The notes under the pieces: model-generated
Seen by the model: the letters and a program-made list of their open reading frames with translations, nothing else
What the model was told of the DNA's origin: nothing
The model's database searches: none
Shown: positions 22,546-31,711 of the stretch, piece after piece
How positions within the stretch are numbered: the first letter of the stretch is position 1
Layout of the letters: every line of letters starts with the position of its first letter
Assembly: GCA_002699125.1 (NCBI GenBank)
Contig: PABI01000086.1
Coordinates: 25,317 to 89,316 of the forward strand
Origin: Anaerolineaceae bacterium
GTDB lineage: Bacteria; Chloroflexota; Anaerolineae; Promineifilales; Promineifilaceae
Direction of reading: 5' to 3'
Length of the DNA: 64,000 nucleotides
Position numbers and translations under genes: made by a program

Positions 22546-25500
22546 TTATTTGATCACCAATGGAATAAACAGTTGATACGGATTTACGGTTACGGTAACG
22601 GTTCCAGTTACGGAATCTGTGCCGTCTGACAGAGTGTAGGTAAAGGTTTCTGTGCCGACAAAGCCGGAATCTGGTTTGTAGGTGATGGTTGTGCCGTTGG
22701 TGGTGGCCGTGCCGTGCGCCGGATTGGCCACTGAGGTGACGGTTAAGCGATTGCCCTCTACTGGATCATTGTCATTGTCCAATACTTTGATGACTACAGT
22801 GGCACCTGCGCTGGTTGCGGCAGAGTCTGAGGCTGCCTGCGGCATATCGTTGACGGAAACGATTGTGATATTGACTGTGGCTATGTCGGTGAATTCGCCA
22901 TCACCAACGGTGTAGGTGAAGCTGTCTGAGCCGTGGAAATTAGGGTCTGGCGTGTATTTGATTCTGCTGCCCTGAATAACGGCCGTTCCATGCACCGGAT
23001 TACTAACTGAAAGAATTGACAGCGAATCACCGTCCGGATCATCGTCATTATTTAGCACGTCAATGATGATGGGTGAATCCTCTAATGTTTCCGGTGAATC
23101 ATTATGGGCATTGGGGGCTGCGTTGCTGTGGCTGACGTAGATGGTCATGGTAACCAAGGCAGTATCGCTGCCGCCGTTGCCGTCGCTAACGGTGTAGGTG
23201 AAGGTTTCAGTGCCAACAAATCCAGTGGCTGCTGTGTATTCAATTTGGTTGTTGTTAATAACGGCCGTTCCCCCATTATCCGGCGCACTCACTGAATCGA
23301 TTGTCAGAACATCGCCAACGTCGATATCCTCATCATTGGCCAGAACGTCGATCTGGATGGTGCCACTTTCTTCGCTAGCAGTTTCGCTGTCATCATTGGC
23401 CGTGGGCACATCGTTTACCGCAGTAACTTCAATGGTGACGGTAGCGGTGTCGCTGCCGTTGCGCCCATCGCTGACGGTGTAGGTGAAGGTTTCGCTGCCA
23501 AAGAAGTTGGGTGCCGGCGTGTAGTCGATCTGGTTGTTGTTAAGGACGGCCGTTCCGCCGTTATCTGTCGTACCAATGGCAGTGATTACAAGCGTGTCGC
23601 CTGTGTCGGCGTCCGAGTCGTTGTCCAGAACGTTGATTTGGACAGTCTCACTATCTTCCTCGATTGTTTCGTTGTCATCAAGGGCGATAGGGGCATCATT
23701 CACCTCAGTTACTTCGATGGTCACGGTAGCAATATCGCTGCCGTTGCGCCCATCGCCAACGGTGTAGGTGAAGGTTTCAACGCCGAAGAAGTTGGGTGCC
23801 GGCGTGTACTCAATCTGGTTGTTGATGATAACGGCCGTTCCGCTGTTATCCGGCGTCCCAATGGCAATGATTGTCAGATTGTCGTCTGTATCTGGATCAA
23901 CATCATTGGTTAGTACATCAATCTGGATAGTTTGGCTGTCTTCAACGGCCGTTGCACTGTCATCACTCGCTATTGGGGCATCATTGATTTCGGTTACTGT
24001 AATGGTCAAGATAGCGGTATCGCTGCCGCCGTTTCCATCACTGATGGTGTAAGTGAATGTTTCAGTGCCGAAGAAATTAGGCGCAGGCGTGTAGTTAATT
24101 TGGTTATTGTGGATGACGGCCGTTCCATTATTGTCCGGTGCACCAACCGCGGTAATAGAGATTGTGTCTGCTGTGTCCAGGTCAGTGTCGTTGTCCAGAA
24201 CATTTATCGCGATGGTGTTGCTGTCTTCGGCAACTGTCTCGCTGTCGTCGTCGGCTGTTGGCAAGTCGTTGACGGCCGTCACCTGGATTGTGACGGTAGC
24301 CGTGTCGCTGCCGCCGTTGCCGTCATCAAGCGTGTAGATGAATGTTTCAGTGCCGAAGAAGTTAGGGGCTGGCGTGTAGTCAATTTTGTTGTTGTTGAGG
24401 ACGGCCGTTCCACCATTGTTTAACGAACCGATTGAGCTAATTGAAAGCGTATCTCCAGTGTCTGGATCGGTATCATTAGTCAGAACGTCAATGGCGGTTG
24501 TGCCGCTGTCTTCAGCAACGGTTTCGGTGTCGTCATTGGCTTTTGGGGCTTTATTGATGTGCAGTGAGGTGAAGCTCCGCACCGAAGATTGGGTGCTGCC
24601 GGTGATATTGTTGGCAATGACTGACCAATAATAAAGCGTATCGGCCGTCAACCCGGTGGCATCAAATGACGTGGTGAGAATGCCGCTTTGATCAATCAGC
24701 GGCGAGCTGAGGTCCGGCTGCTCAGAAACGATGAGCTGATATTCATCGGCATCCGAGGCAGGCTGCCAGGAAAACATGGGTGTTAAAGAAACCTCAATCT
24801 CATCTTGAGCCGGTGAAACAAGCAAAGGCACACCGGGCAGGGGCGGCGGTGGATTGCTGCTCGCCGTGAAGTTCCACTGTTGTGACCATGCCTGGTCATT
24901 GGCATTGTGGGCAATGACAATCCAATAATAGGTGCCCTCCGCTAAAGGCGTGGTTGGCGTGAAGGATGTGGCCGTAATCCCGGTTTCATGAATCGCCAAA
25001 GAGCCCATATTGGCGTTGTTGTCAACGCGGATTTCGTAACTGGTGGCATTTTCTGCCGCTCCCCAGGAAAAGGTAGGCGTTGTGGAAACGGTTGCGCCTT
25101 TTAGAGGATTTGTTTGTACGGGAATATCGGGCGTTGGCACGGTTCCCAAGCCAAGTAAAACAGGTTCGTAGTTGTCGGTTGAGATGTCATACCCACCGCT
25201 GCCATCTGGTGTAAACAGAATAACTTGCTCGCTGGCTAAAGACTCGCTGTTGAATGAATATTGCGTACCGGCTGTGCCATTTGCATTTTCAAGCCCCACA
25301 GTGGCAGAATTTCCATGCGCCCGCACGTTGTCACCGACCAGATAACGATATTGGAACTGAATGTTATTGCTGCCTTCATGCAGAATTACGAAAAAAGTCC
25401 CCAGCGGGGTGGGGTCATTCCAAAAACCGACATTTGTATATTGGACAACAAGCATACGATTGGGTGCTGTGCCAATGGTTTTATACAGGACCCGTTGATC

Positions 25501-25905
25501 AAGATCATTTTCAACGATGATATCATCCCAAAAAGGGGCGATATAGTTGTTTGGCCAGTCGTTGTTGGGAATGCTCTGATTGACGTAGTAACGCCAATTC
25601 CCCCATCCGACAGTGTAGCGATAATCACTGAAGGTGATCATGCCGTTTGAGGCTACATAAAACTGGTTATAATTGTTGCCGTAGAAATCGAAATCAAAGC
25701 CGATCGGTAGTGCACCCGATCCCTCATCATCGCCGTTTATGCCGGTGTCTGTGCCCTGGTAATAAGTTTCTGGCGGCAGATCTGCCTGGACAGCAGGTAC
25801 CGTTGCCAGGGTAAACAATGCCATTAGCAGGAAAGCAATAATTTGTAATTTTTTCGTTGAATAGATAAAGGAAAAATATTTGGTTGTGGGATGTAACGTG
25901 TTCAT
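22546..25905 (-). CDS. secreted multi-repeat surface protein (VCBS/Cadherin-like repeats)
   Basis: An 1119-residue exported protein. A signal peptide lies at about 20-42 (ends AVQA). Residues about 45-250 form a nidogen-like beta domain (LPIGFDFDFYGNNYNQFYVA). Two Fn3-like repeats follow (about 262-450; each with FSW and a YYWxVIA motif). Seven tandem repeats of about 92 residues then follow, each starting near A-x-DDS-x-T-x-EDS and containing YTPAPNFFGTETFTYTV, typical of VCBS/Cadherin-like (Big_9) adhesin repeats. It ends in PYQLFIPLVIK, a tail similar to the next gene's. A role in adhesion or the filament surface is likely. Six of the repeats carry the ACGGCCGT palindrome at the same place (residues TAV). 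Confidence 0.88.
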   Translation of the reverse strand: MNTLHPTTKYFSFIYSTKKLQIIAFLLMALFTLATVPAVQADLPPETYYQGTDTGINGDDEGSGALPIGFDFDFYGNNYNQFYVASNGMITFSDYRYTVGWGNWRYYVNQSIPNNDWPNNYIAPFWDDIIVENDLDQRVLYKTIGTAPNRMLVVQYTNVGFWNDPTPLGTFFVILHEGSNNIQFQYRYLVGDNVRAHGNSATVGLENANGTAGTQYSFNSESLASEQVILFTPDGSGGYDISTDNYEPVLLGLGTVPTPDIPVQTNPLKGATVSTTPTFSWGAAENATSYEIRVDNNANMGSLAIHETGITATSFTPTTPLAEGTYYWIVIAHNANDQAWSQQWNFTASSNPPPPLPGVPLLVSPAQDEIEVSLTPMFSWQPASDADEYQLIVSEQPDLSSPLIDQSGILTTSFDATGLTADTLYYWSVIANNITGSTQSSVRSFTSLHINKAPKANDDTETVAEDSGTTAIDVLTNDTDPDTGDTLSISSIGSLNNGGTAVLNNNKIDYTPAPNFFGTETFIYTLDDGNGGSDTATVTIQVTAVNDLPTADDDSETVAEDSNTIAINVLDNDTDLDTADTISITAVGAPDNNGTAVIHNNQINYTPAPNFFGTETFTYTISDGNGGSDTAILTITVTEINDAPIASDDSATAVEDSQTIQIDVLTNDVDPDTDDNLTIIAIGTPDNSGTAVIINNQIEYTPAPNFFGVETFTYTVGDGRNGSDIATVTIEVTEVNDAPIALDDNETIEEDSETVQINVLDNDSDADTGDTLVITAIGTTDNGGTAVLNNNQIDYTPAPNFFGSETFTYTVSDGRNGSDTATVTIEVTAVNDVPTANDDSETASEESGTIQIDVLANDEDIDVGDVLTIDSVSAPDNGGTAVINNNQIEYTAATGFVGTETFTYTVSDGNGGSDTALVTMTIYVSHSNAAPNAHNDSPETLEDSPIIIDVLNNDDDPDGDSLSILSVSNPVHGTAVIQGSRIKYTPDPNFHGSDSFTYTVGDGEFTDIATVNITIVSVNDMPQAASDSAATSAGATVVIKVLDNDNDPVEGNRLTVTSVANPAHGTATTNGTTITYKPDSGFVGTETFTYTLSDGTDSVTGTVTVTVNPYQLFIPLVIK

Positions 25906-26163
25906 GATGTCTCTCTAATTAACTAACAATACAGGTGTGAAAGCATATAAAAATACAAACTCTTAAGACCGATCTTAAGAATGCTCACTTGCAGAAATTG
26001 TTACATGAACGGTGTTTAAAACTAAAGTACTATCTTCGCTATAGCTGGCTTTTTTCTTGAGTGGCAAAGAAAAAAGATCCTTGAACTGCAATCATTGCAG
26101 CCAAAGGATCTCTCGTTTTTGATGGAAGTTCTTTCCATCTATCCGGTAAGTTATAAGCTGGGT
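25906..26163 (-). terminator. intergenic region with terminator of the beta-helix gene
   Basis: AGATCCTT (26075-26082) pairs with AAGGATCT (26104-26111), with an inner CTGCAAT/ATTGCAG stem; on the minus strand it is followed by TTTTTTCTTT. It ends the upstream minus-strand gene. Nearer the VCBS gene the region contains two copies of TCTTAAGA four bases apart, possibly an operator. Confidence 0.75.
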
Positions 26164-28239
26164 TTACGGTTTTATTATCTGCGGCAAATAGATGTATTGC
26201 AGAGATAGTGCTCCATATTCAATGGCACCGATGTCGCAAACGGCCGTTCCATCATCATCACCATCAAACGGCCGTGCCGTGCCACGTTGATCTATTGCCG
26301 GACAACTGGCATTATCTCCGGCATCTATAGCGGGGCTTTCTTCAAGAAGCGCATGCGTCAAAGTTGAGCCACCATTGTTTGTCAGCGGGCCTAGCAAGGC
26401 ATTTGTGTTGGTGATGTCGCCCGTATGGCTCAAACCGCAATCATTATTGTCCTCTAAGCTGAAATAAGTTAAGTCTAATGGTAAATTGCAGTTTTCTGTA
26501 CCATTATTGGCAAGAAGGGTGTGGGTGATGGTGGTTGTCGTAAGCATCGTATGGTAAATACCGGCTCCGCTGGGGGCACTGTTTTCTGCTAAGGTAACGT
26601 TTTCCAGAAATGTGCCGATGGTTGCTTCGCTCCAAATACCACCCCCTTGCTGTGATGCCATATTACTGCTTACTGTTGAGTTTATGCTCTCTAATTGACC
26701 GTAGTTCAGGATGCCACCACCAGTCATGGCTGAGTTGCTGTAAATGGAGGATGCAACTATCAGAGATGTGGAGTCAGAATCAATTAACACCCCGCCACCT
26801 TCCATAATAGCATTATTATGCGATATCGTTGAATTTTGTACTTCTAAACGGCTCATATTATAGACGCCGATTCCTGCTGCTTCTTCAGCTATATTGTTTT
26901 GAATCGTGCTGTTGGTAATGGTTAAAATATTCCCATCGATGTAAACACCCCCGCCTGCCTGGGCTTGATTATCAGCAATATTGTTATTTTCTATTGAGAG
27001 GGACTTTACACTATAGATACCACCTCCCAATGTTGTTGCTACATTACCTGAGATATTATTGTTACTTAATAGCAATGCGCCATCTTCAAAGTAAATTCCG
27101 CCACCGACTCCGGCACTATTGCTATAAATGGCCGTGTCTTTAATGTCAAAGACGCCATCATATACATAAACCCCACCGCCATCGGCAAAGCCGGCAACGG
27201 CCGTATTATGGTGAATGGTGCTGCTGATAACATTGAACGTACCGCGATAACTAAAAATGCCACCCCCCCGGCTGGAGTTACTCTTATTTTCGTAGATGGC
27301 GCTGTTGGTAACTGTAATCGTGCCAAAGTTAAGAATGCCGCCCCCATCAAGATAGACACTATTGCTATAAATGCTGACATTTTTTAGGGTCGTTGTGCCA
27401 GAGTCGGTGTTATCTACACCGCCTCCCCCGTAAGAATAGTTGCGGTAAAAGTGAGTACCCTCTACATATAATGTCCCCTGATTCAAAAGGGTTCCGCCAC
27501 CGCCAATAACGGTGCTGTTAAAAGCCAAAACACCCCCTGTTACAGTGGCATTCCCTACATTAAAAACGCCATGCCCTGAAGGGCTGGAATTCGTAAGAAT
27601 ATCGGTATTGCTAAGTTGCAATGCTCCCGCATTATAAATGCCACCACCGCCACCGGGACCACCGAGTAAAGAGGGAAAGGATTGATTGTTTAACAGAACA
27701 GAGTCAGAAATAAGTAGACTGGCTCCCGGAAGGGCATTGTAAATCCCCCCGCCTTGCGGGTCAGCTACATCTGAATCCAGTTCAAATCCACCATTTTGCA
27801 CTGTGAGATTGCTGATGGAAACAATTGAATCGTTTGTTCCTGTAATGTGAAAAACACGATCCAGCATAGCGCCATCAACAATTGTCGTTGCTGCATTTGT
27901 GCCATTGATTGTGAGATCATCCAGAATGTCAATATCACCAGTTGCACTGGCATCTTCTTCCGGCCCGGCAATTGTTAGAGCATATGTATTGGCCGGTAAA
28001 GAGATAACATCACTGCCGCTTAGGGCATTGGCTTCCATAACGGCCGCTCTTAACGTACATACCCCGTTCCCCACGGCCGTTTCACAGACGCCATCACCTG
28101 GAATTACATCTGTTGCATCCATTGTGCTGTTAACCGTAAATGTAGCGGTAGGGCTGGCCTGGGTTTGCAACGTGGCCATAAAGAGTATGAGCAAAGAAAC
28201 TGGTATCAGGGTGGCTAAAAATAGGCGTGAATACTTCAT
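26164..28239 (-). CDS. secreted right-handed beta-helix protein (CSLREA/choice-of-anchor Q type)
   Basis: A 691-residue exported protein with a signal peptide (about 1-28, ending QASP). The N-terminal region FTVNSTMDATDVIPGDGVC and CTLRAAVMEANAL match the CSLREA domain. The middle is a long parallel beta-helix made of many GGG(I/V)Y-x4-L-x-N turns. The C-terminus has the choice-of-anchor Q signature (DGTAVCDIGAIEYG) and ends in YIYLPQIIKP. Such proteins are surface or secreted; an adhesin or polysaccharide-binding role is possible but unproven. Its terminator lies 53-89 bases downstream. Confidence 0.85.
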   Translation of the reverse strand: MKYSRLFLATLIPVSLLILFMATLQTQASPTATFTVNSTMDATDVIPGDGVCETAVGNGVCTLRAAVMEANALSGSDVISLPANTYALTIAGPEEDASATGDIDILDDLTINGTNAATTIVDGAMLDRVFHITGTNDSIVSISNLTVQNGGFELDSDVADPQGGGIYNALPGASLLISDSVLLNNQSFPSLLGGPGGGGGIYNAGALQLSNTDILTNSSPSGHGVFNVGNATVTGGVLAFNSTVIGGGGTLLNQGTLYVEGTHFYRNYSYGGGGVDNTDSGTTTLKNVSIYSNSVYLDGGGILNFGTITVTNSAIYENKSNSSRGGGIFSYRGTFNVISSTIHHNTAVAGFADGGGVYVYDGVFDIKDTAIYSNSAGVGGGIYFEDGALLLSNNNISGNVATTLGGGIYSVKSLSIENNNIADNQAQAGGGVYIDGNILTITNSTIQNNIAEEAAGIGVYNMSRLEVQNSTISHNNAIMEGGGVLIDSDSTSLIVASSIYSNSAMTGGGILNYGQLESINSTVSSNMASQQGGGIWSEATIGTFLENVTLAENSAPSGAGIYHTMLTTTTITHTLLANNGTENCNLPLDLTYFSLEDNNDCGLSHTGDITNTNALLGPLTNNGGSTLTHALLEESPAIDAGDNASCPAIDQRGTARPFDGDDDGTAVCDIGAIEYGALSLQYIYLPQIIKP

Positions 28240-28492
28240 TGAACCCTCCGTGGTTGCACTGTTGTTTGATTGGAAATAGGTTAGTCAGGCGCATTGTTTT
28301 TTGAAGCTGGAAAAAATCCGGTCACTGGCAGGATTATAAAAGTTCAAACCAACAATTACAATTGACATTCTTCGTATTTCTTTCTGGATCGGTTTTGGAT
28401 CGATTGACCTGTACACTGCAAAATAGTTGACGCCAACGGCCGTTCCAAAGAAAATGTGCCGGGCGACAACACAACATTTAGGAGGTGGCTTT
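28240..28492. other. Divergent spacer between beta-helix and PrsW-like genes
   Basis: About 250 bases with one ACGGCCGT palindrome near 28438. AGGAGG at about 28481-28486 is the binding site of the downstream gene. No promoter could be set with confidence and no ORF is convincing. Confidence 0.4.
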
Positions 28493-29335
28493 ATGCGTGG
28501 ACCCTGGCAACAGCGCAGCAGCCTGTGGCAAGCCGATATCGCTTCGATTGTGCTGCTCATCGTGTTTGTTTTGGCCATTTTTGGCCTGGAAGCGTGGCTT
28601 CAACCCCAATTTACCCCCACAACGCTTGTGTTAACCGGCATTTTTATAGCCCTGGTTCCGGCCATTGTTTGGCTGGCCTTTTTTTACCGGCGAGACCGTC
28701 TGGAGCCGGAGCCCAAGCACCTGGTGATGCAAATGGTGATTTTGGGTGGCTTGCTGGCCAGTGCCGTAGGCATCCCAGTGGTAGATGGCCTGTTTGCCGT
28801 GCCAAACTGGTTGAGCGACAGTCCCGCCTGGGCGCAGCTGCTGGGTGGCTTTCTCATCGTGGGCATGACGCAGGAATTTCTGAAATATGCGGCCGTTCGC
28901 TTTTCTGTTTACTATGCGGCTGATTTTGACGAGGCGATTGACGGCATCATTTACACAACGGCCGTTGCCATCGGTTTTGCCGTGGTGCTCAACATCAACT
29001 TTGTCGTTAGCTCGGGCGGTGTGGATTTAGGCTCCGGGGCGATTCGCATTGTGTTGACAACGCTGGCCCAGGCCAGCTTTGCCGGGGTGGTTGGTTACTT
29101 TTTGGGACGCATGAAGTTTGAGAAACGGCCGCTCTGGTGGATGCCGCTCGGGTTAACCATTGCCGCTGCGCTCAACAGTCTTTTCTACTTTTTGCGCGGC
29201 ACCTTGAGCCAGGGTGGTTTGGGCACCGTCAACAGCTGGGTTGGCCTGGTGCTGGCGGCGGCTCTGGCAGGCATCATCACCTGGTTCCTCTCCCGTTCCA
29301 TTCAGCACGACCTGGCCGTACACGGAGGTGATTGA
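28493..29335 (+). CDS. PrsW-like membrane protein with degenerate protease motifs
   Basis: A 280-residue polytopic membrane protein of the PrsW family (intramembrane metalloproteases that in Bacillus cut an anti-sigma factor). The family's YRRDRLEPEP motif is present after the second helix. The active-site motifs are altered: EE-x2-K reads QEFLK, the EN of GFA-x2-EN reads LN (GFAVVLNINF), and the expected His in the following helix is absent (ASFAGVVGYFLG). It is probably not an active protease. ATG 28493 with AGGAGGTGG upstream is preferred to 28427. It overlaps no gene but is two bases from the next ATG, with which it forms an operon. Confidence 0.75.
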   Translation: MRGPWQQRSSLWQADIASIVLLIVFVLAIFGLEAWLQPQFTPTTLVLTGIFIALVPAIVWLAFFYRRDRLEPEPKHLVMQMVILGGLLASAVGIPVVDGLFAVPNWLSDSPAWAQLLGGFLIVGMTQEFLKYAAVRFSVYYAADFDEAIDGIIYTTAVAIGFAVVLNINFVVSSGGVDLGSGAIRIVLTTLAQASFAGVVGYFLGRMKFEKRPLWWMPLGLTIAAALNSLFYFLRGTLSQGGLGTVNSWVGLVLAAALAGIITWFLSRSIQHDLAVHGGD

Positions 29336-29336
29336 G

Positions 29337-29909
29337 ATGACGCCTGTAGCTGTTCCGCAAAATAATCTGGCCCACGAGCGTCGCTCGGCTCTCATAATGA
29401 TTCTTCTGGTATTGGTGGCTTTGCTGCTGGGTTGGTGGGTGAAAACGGCCGTACAAAGCGCCATCCGCCCCATCGAAATGAGTGGCTACACAGCAGCCGT
29501 GCCCGATGGCTGGTTGGTGCAGGAAGGCGCTGGTGATCTGGTCTTTATCACCCGCAATCCGCAGGCGCTCGATGAGCTTTATCGCCTGAGCCAACTGCCG
29601 GCAGCGGCAGATTTGGCAGTTGTGGCCGAAAATCGCAACCTGGCCCGCTTTCGCCTGGATGATACTTATCGCGTGCTGGAAGCGTCCCCCGTTGTTTTTG
29701 CCGGGCAAGATGCCTACAAAGTTAGCTTTGCCCGCGCCGACGTGGATTCACCCGGCTTGCCCCATGTCATTGAGGGAATCGATTACTACTTTGCCCAGGA
29801 TGATCAGGTGATGGTTTTGTCTTTGGAAGCCAAAAGCGAAACGTTTGTCGCTGCCCTGCCCCGTTTTCAGAAATTTGTTCAATCCGTTTCCTACAATGGA
29901 GGAGAGTAA
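29337..29909 (+). CDS. membrane-anchored hypothetical protein
   Basis: A 190-residue protein with one N-terminal membrane helix (about 17-40, MILLVLVALLLGWWV) and an extracytoplasmic domain of about 145 residues containing TAAVPDGWLVQ and a Phe-rich end (FVAALPRFQKFVQSVSY). The pattern resembles PsbP/LpqN-like lipoprotein domains, but no family can be named safely. GGAGG at 29325-29329 supports this start. It lies between the PrsW-like gene and a trypsin-like lipoprotein and is nearly contiguous with both, so the three may form an envelope-response unit. Confidence 0.75.
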   Translation: MTPVAVPQNNLAHERRSALIMILLVLVALLLGWWVKTAVQSAIRPIEMSGYTAAVPDGWLVQEGAGDLVFITRNPQALDELYRLSQLPAAADLAVVAENRNLARFRLDDTYRVLEASPVVFAGQDAYKVSFARADVDSPGLPHVIEGIDYYFAQDDQVMVLSLEAKSETFVAALPRFQKFVQSVSYNGGE

Positions 29910-29912
29910 GGA

Positions 29913-31556
29913 ATGAGACGAATCCAAGACTCCCCTTTTCAATTGCTCTTTTTACTGCTGCTGCTCTTTTCCTTTACCGCGATGGCTTGCCAACTGGGGG
30001 CTGCTCTGGAAGCAACCCCAACGCCTCGCGCTCGGGACGACGATGATGACGGCGATGAGCCAGAACCGACTCCGGTTGTGGTGGAACCAACAGCAGCACC
30101 TGAGGAAGCGCCCAGCAGTGAAGTGGCTCCCATCGAACGATTGCAGGTGGCCACGGTACAAATTTTTGCCAAGCAGGTGATCAACGGCCGTCTCCAAACC
30201 ATCTGGACCGGCTCGGGCACCATTATTTCACCCGATGGCGTCATTTTGACCAACGCCCATGTAGCCGCCCCGACGTCGCCCGGCCTGGCTACACTGTACA
30301 ACGATCCGGAACTGCTCTTCGGCGAACAGCCAGATACGTTGGTCGTCGCGCTTAGTGAAACTGCCGATCAGCCGCCCACCGAAACCTACATTGCCGAACT
30401 GGCTGCTGCCGATGGTGCCCTGGATCTGGCTATCATCGAAATTACGGCCGATTTAGACGGCAATGAGTTAGACATCAGCACGCTAGACCTGCCTTTTGTT
30501 GAAGTAGGTGACTCCAACACGATTCGCCTGGGCGAAGAAATTCGCATTCTGGGTTATCCTGGGGCCGGTGGCGAAACCATCACCTTTACCCGAGGCAATG
30601 TCGCCGGTTTTGAGAGCCAGAATCGGGTAGGTGATCGCGCCTGGATTAAAACCGATGCTACCATCTCCCCCGGCAACTCCGGCGGGCTGGGCGTGAACGC
30701 TGCCGGGCAAATTATCGGCGTGCCCTCATTTGGGCAGGAGGCCATTGGCGGGGCGATTAACCGCCTGCGGGCCATCAATTATGCCTTGCCCTTGCTGGAA
30801 GCGGCCGAAGCCAACAGCAGCTACGAAAGCCCGTACGTGGTAACCGGTACGGGTCAGGAGACGTTCAACCACGTTACCTGGGCCGATGATTTTAGCGATG
30901 ATGATCAATGTGCCATTGGTCCGAGAGACAGCTATCCTAGCAACACCACCCTGGCCGTGGCCATTTTTGAATACAGTGGCCTGGCCGATGGCGAGCAGGT
31001 GCTGATCGCCTGGTGGCTGGATGATGAAATTCTGAGCACCACCGTGTTTGAATGGAGCGAAGGTGCGTCTGGCGATTGCACGGCGTTTTACTTCCACAAT
31101 TACGGCGATCCGATTCCCAATGGCAATTATGCTGTGGAGATTTATGCCGGCGGTGAGCTGGAGTTTGTCGGCGTGGCTGAAACGGCCGTTGGCGGTACAG
31201 CAGCAACAAATAGCGGCGATACGGGCAACACCGGCAGCACAAGCAAAGACGGCATTTCGGTCGAAGGTGAAATTCTGGATGCCGACAGCGGCAAGCCGCT
31301 CAGCGGAGCGGTCATCTTTATCCTGCAGCCCGGCACCGATTTGGATGCCTGGCTGGACAACCCCACCGACGCCGAGGTGTATGCCTTTGCCGAAACCGAC
31401 CAGAAAGGCTACTTTTTCTTACCTCAACCGTTACAGCGCGACGTGGAATATCCAGGCGTGGCCGGGCTAACTGGCTACCGCAACAACGAAGGCTATCTGG
31501 AATTCTCCACCGATGATCCCGATTCGATTTATCTCACGCTGGAGTTGAGTAAATAG
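29913..31556 (+). CDS. trypsin-like serine protease lipoprotein with regulatory-like C-terminal domain
   Basis: A 547-residue lipoprotein. A signal with lipobox TAMAC (Cys about 26) precedes an acidic Asp/Pro/Thr linker. Residues about 75-310 form a trypsin-like (S1C, HtrA-type) domain with the complete triad: His in LTNAHV, Asp in DLAII and Ser in PGNSGG. No PDZ domain follows; instead a beta domain (about 310-420) and a C-terminal carboxypeptidase-regulatory-like sandwich (about 440-547, GEILDADSGKPLSGAVIFI) are seen. It is probably a surface-anchored protease. It begins three bases after the previous stop and closes the operon. Confidence 0.88.
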   Translation: MRRIQDSPFQLLFLLLLLFSFTAMACQLGAALEATPTPRARDDDDDGDEPEPTPVVVEPTAAPEEAPSSEVAPIERLQVATVQIFAKQVINGRLQTIWTGSGTIISPDGVILTNAHVAAPTSPGLATLYNDPELLFGEQPDTLVVALSETADQPPTETYIAELAAADGALDLAIIEITADLDGNELDISTLDLPFVEVGDSNTIRLGEEIRILGYPGAGGETITFTRGNVAGFESQNRVGDRAWIKTDATISPGNSGGLGVNAAGQIIGVPSFGQEAIGGAINRLRAINYALPLLEAAEANSSYESPYVVTGTGQETFNHVTWADDFSDDDQCAIGPRDSYPSNTTLAVAIFEYSGLADGEQVLIAWWLDDEILSTTVFEWSEGASGDCTAFYFHNYGDPIPNGNYAVEIYAGGELEFVGVAETAVGGTAATNSGDTGNTGSTSKDGISVEGEILDADSGKPLSGAVIFILQPGTDLDAWLDNPTDAEVYAFAETDQKGYFFLPQPLQRDVEYPGVAGLTGYRNNEGYLEFSTDDPDSIYLTLELSK

Positions 31557-31640
31557 TTGGCGAGTTTGCGAGTAGGTGAGTATGGAAGTTTGCATTTTAC
31601 TCGCCTACTCGCCCACTCGCGGACTCCCTAGATTGCAACT
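31557..31640 (+). repeat. inverted phrase repeat after protease gene
   Basis: GCGAGTAGGTGAGTA on the left and TACTCGCCTACTCGC on the right form a long imperfect hairpin between the protease and ArsA-type genes, similar in style to the other spacer repeats. It may act as a terminator or processing site. Confidence 0.6.
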
Positions 31641-31657
31641 GCTTCCCCAAAGTGACG

Positions 31658-31663
31658 TATAAT
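31658..31663 (+). promoter_or_regulatory. -10 box of the ArsA-type ATPase gene
   Basis: TATAAT with a weak -35 (TTGCAA at 31633-31638, 19-base spacer) lies 49 bases before the ATG. Confidence 0.5.
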
Positions 31664-31711
31664 CAAGCGTATGATTAGACAGTAACCAAACATTGTTTGT
31701 TAGGAGAACTT

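Noticed and set aside
22860..24560. CRISPR-like regular repeats
   Set aside because: The about 276-base period and coding continuity show tandem protein repeats, not direct repeats with unique spacers.
23104..24631. A ladder of regularly spaced short plus-strand ORFs
   Set aside because: They repeat with the VCBS repeats of the minus-strand gene and are frame shadows.
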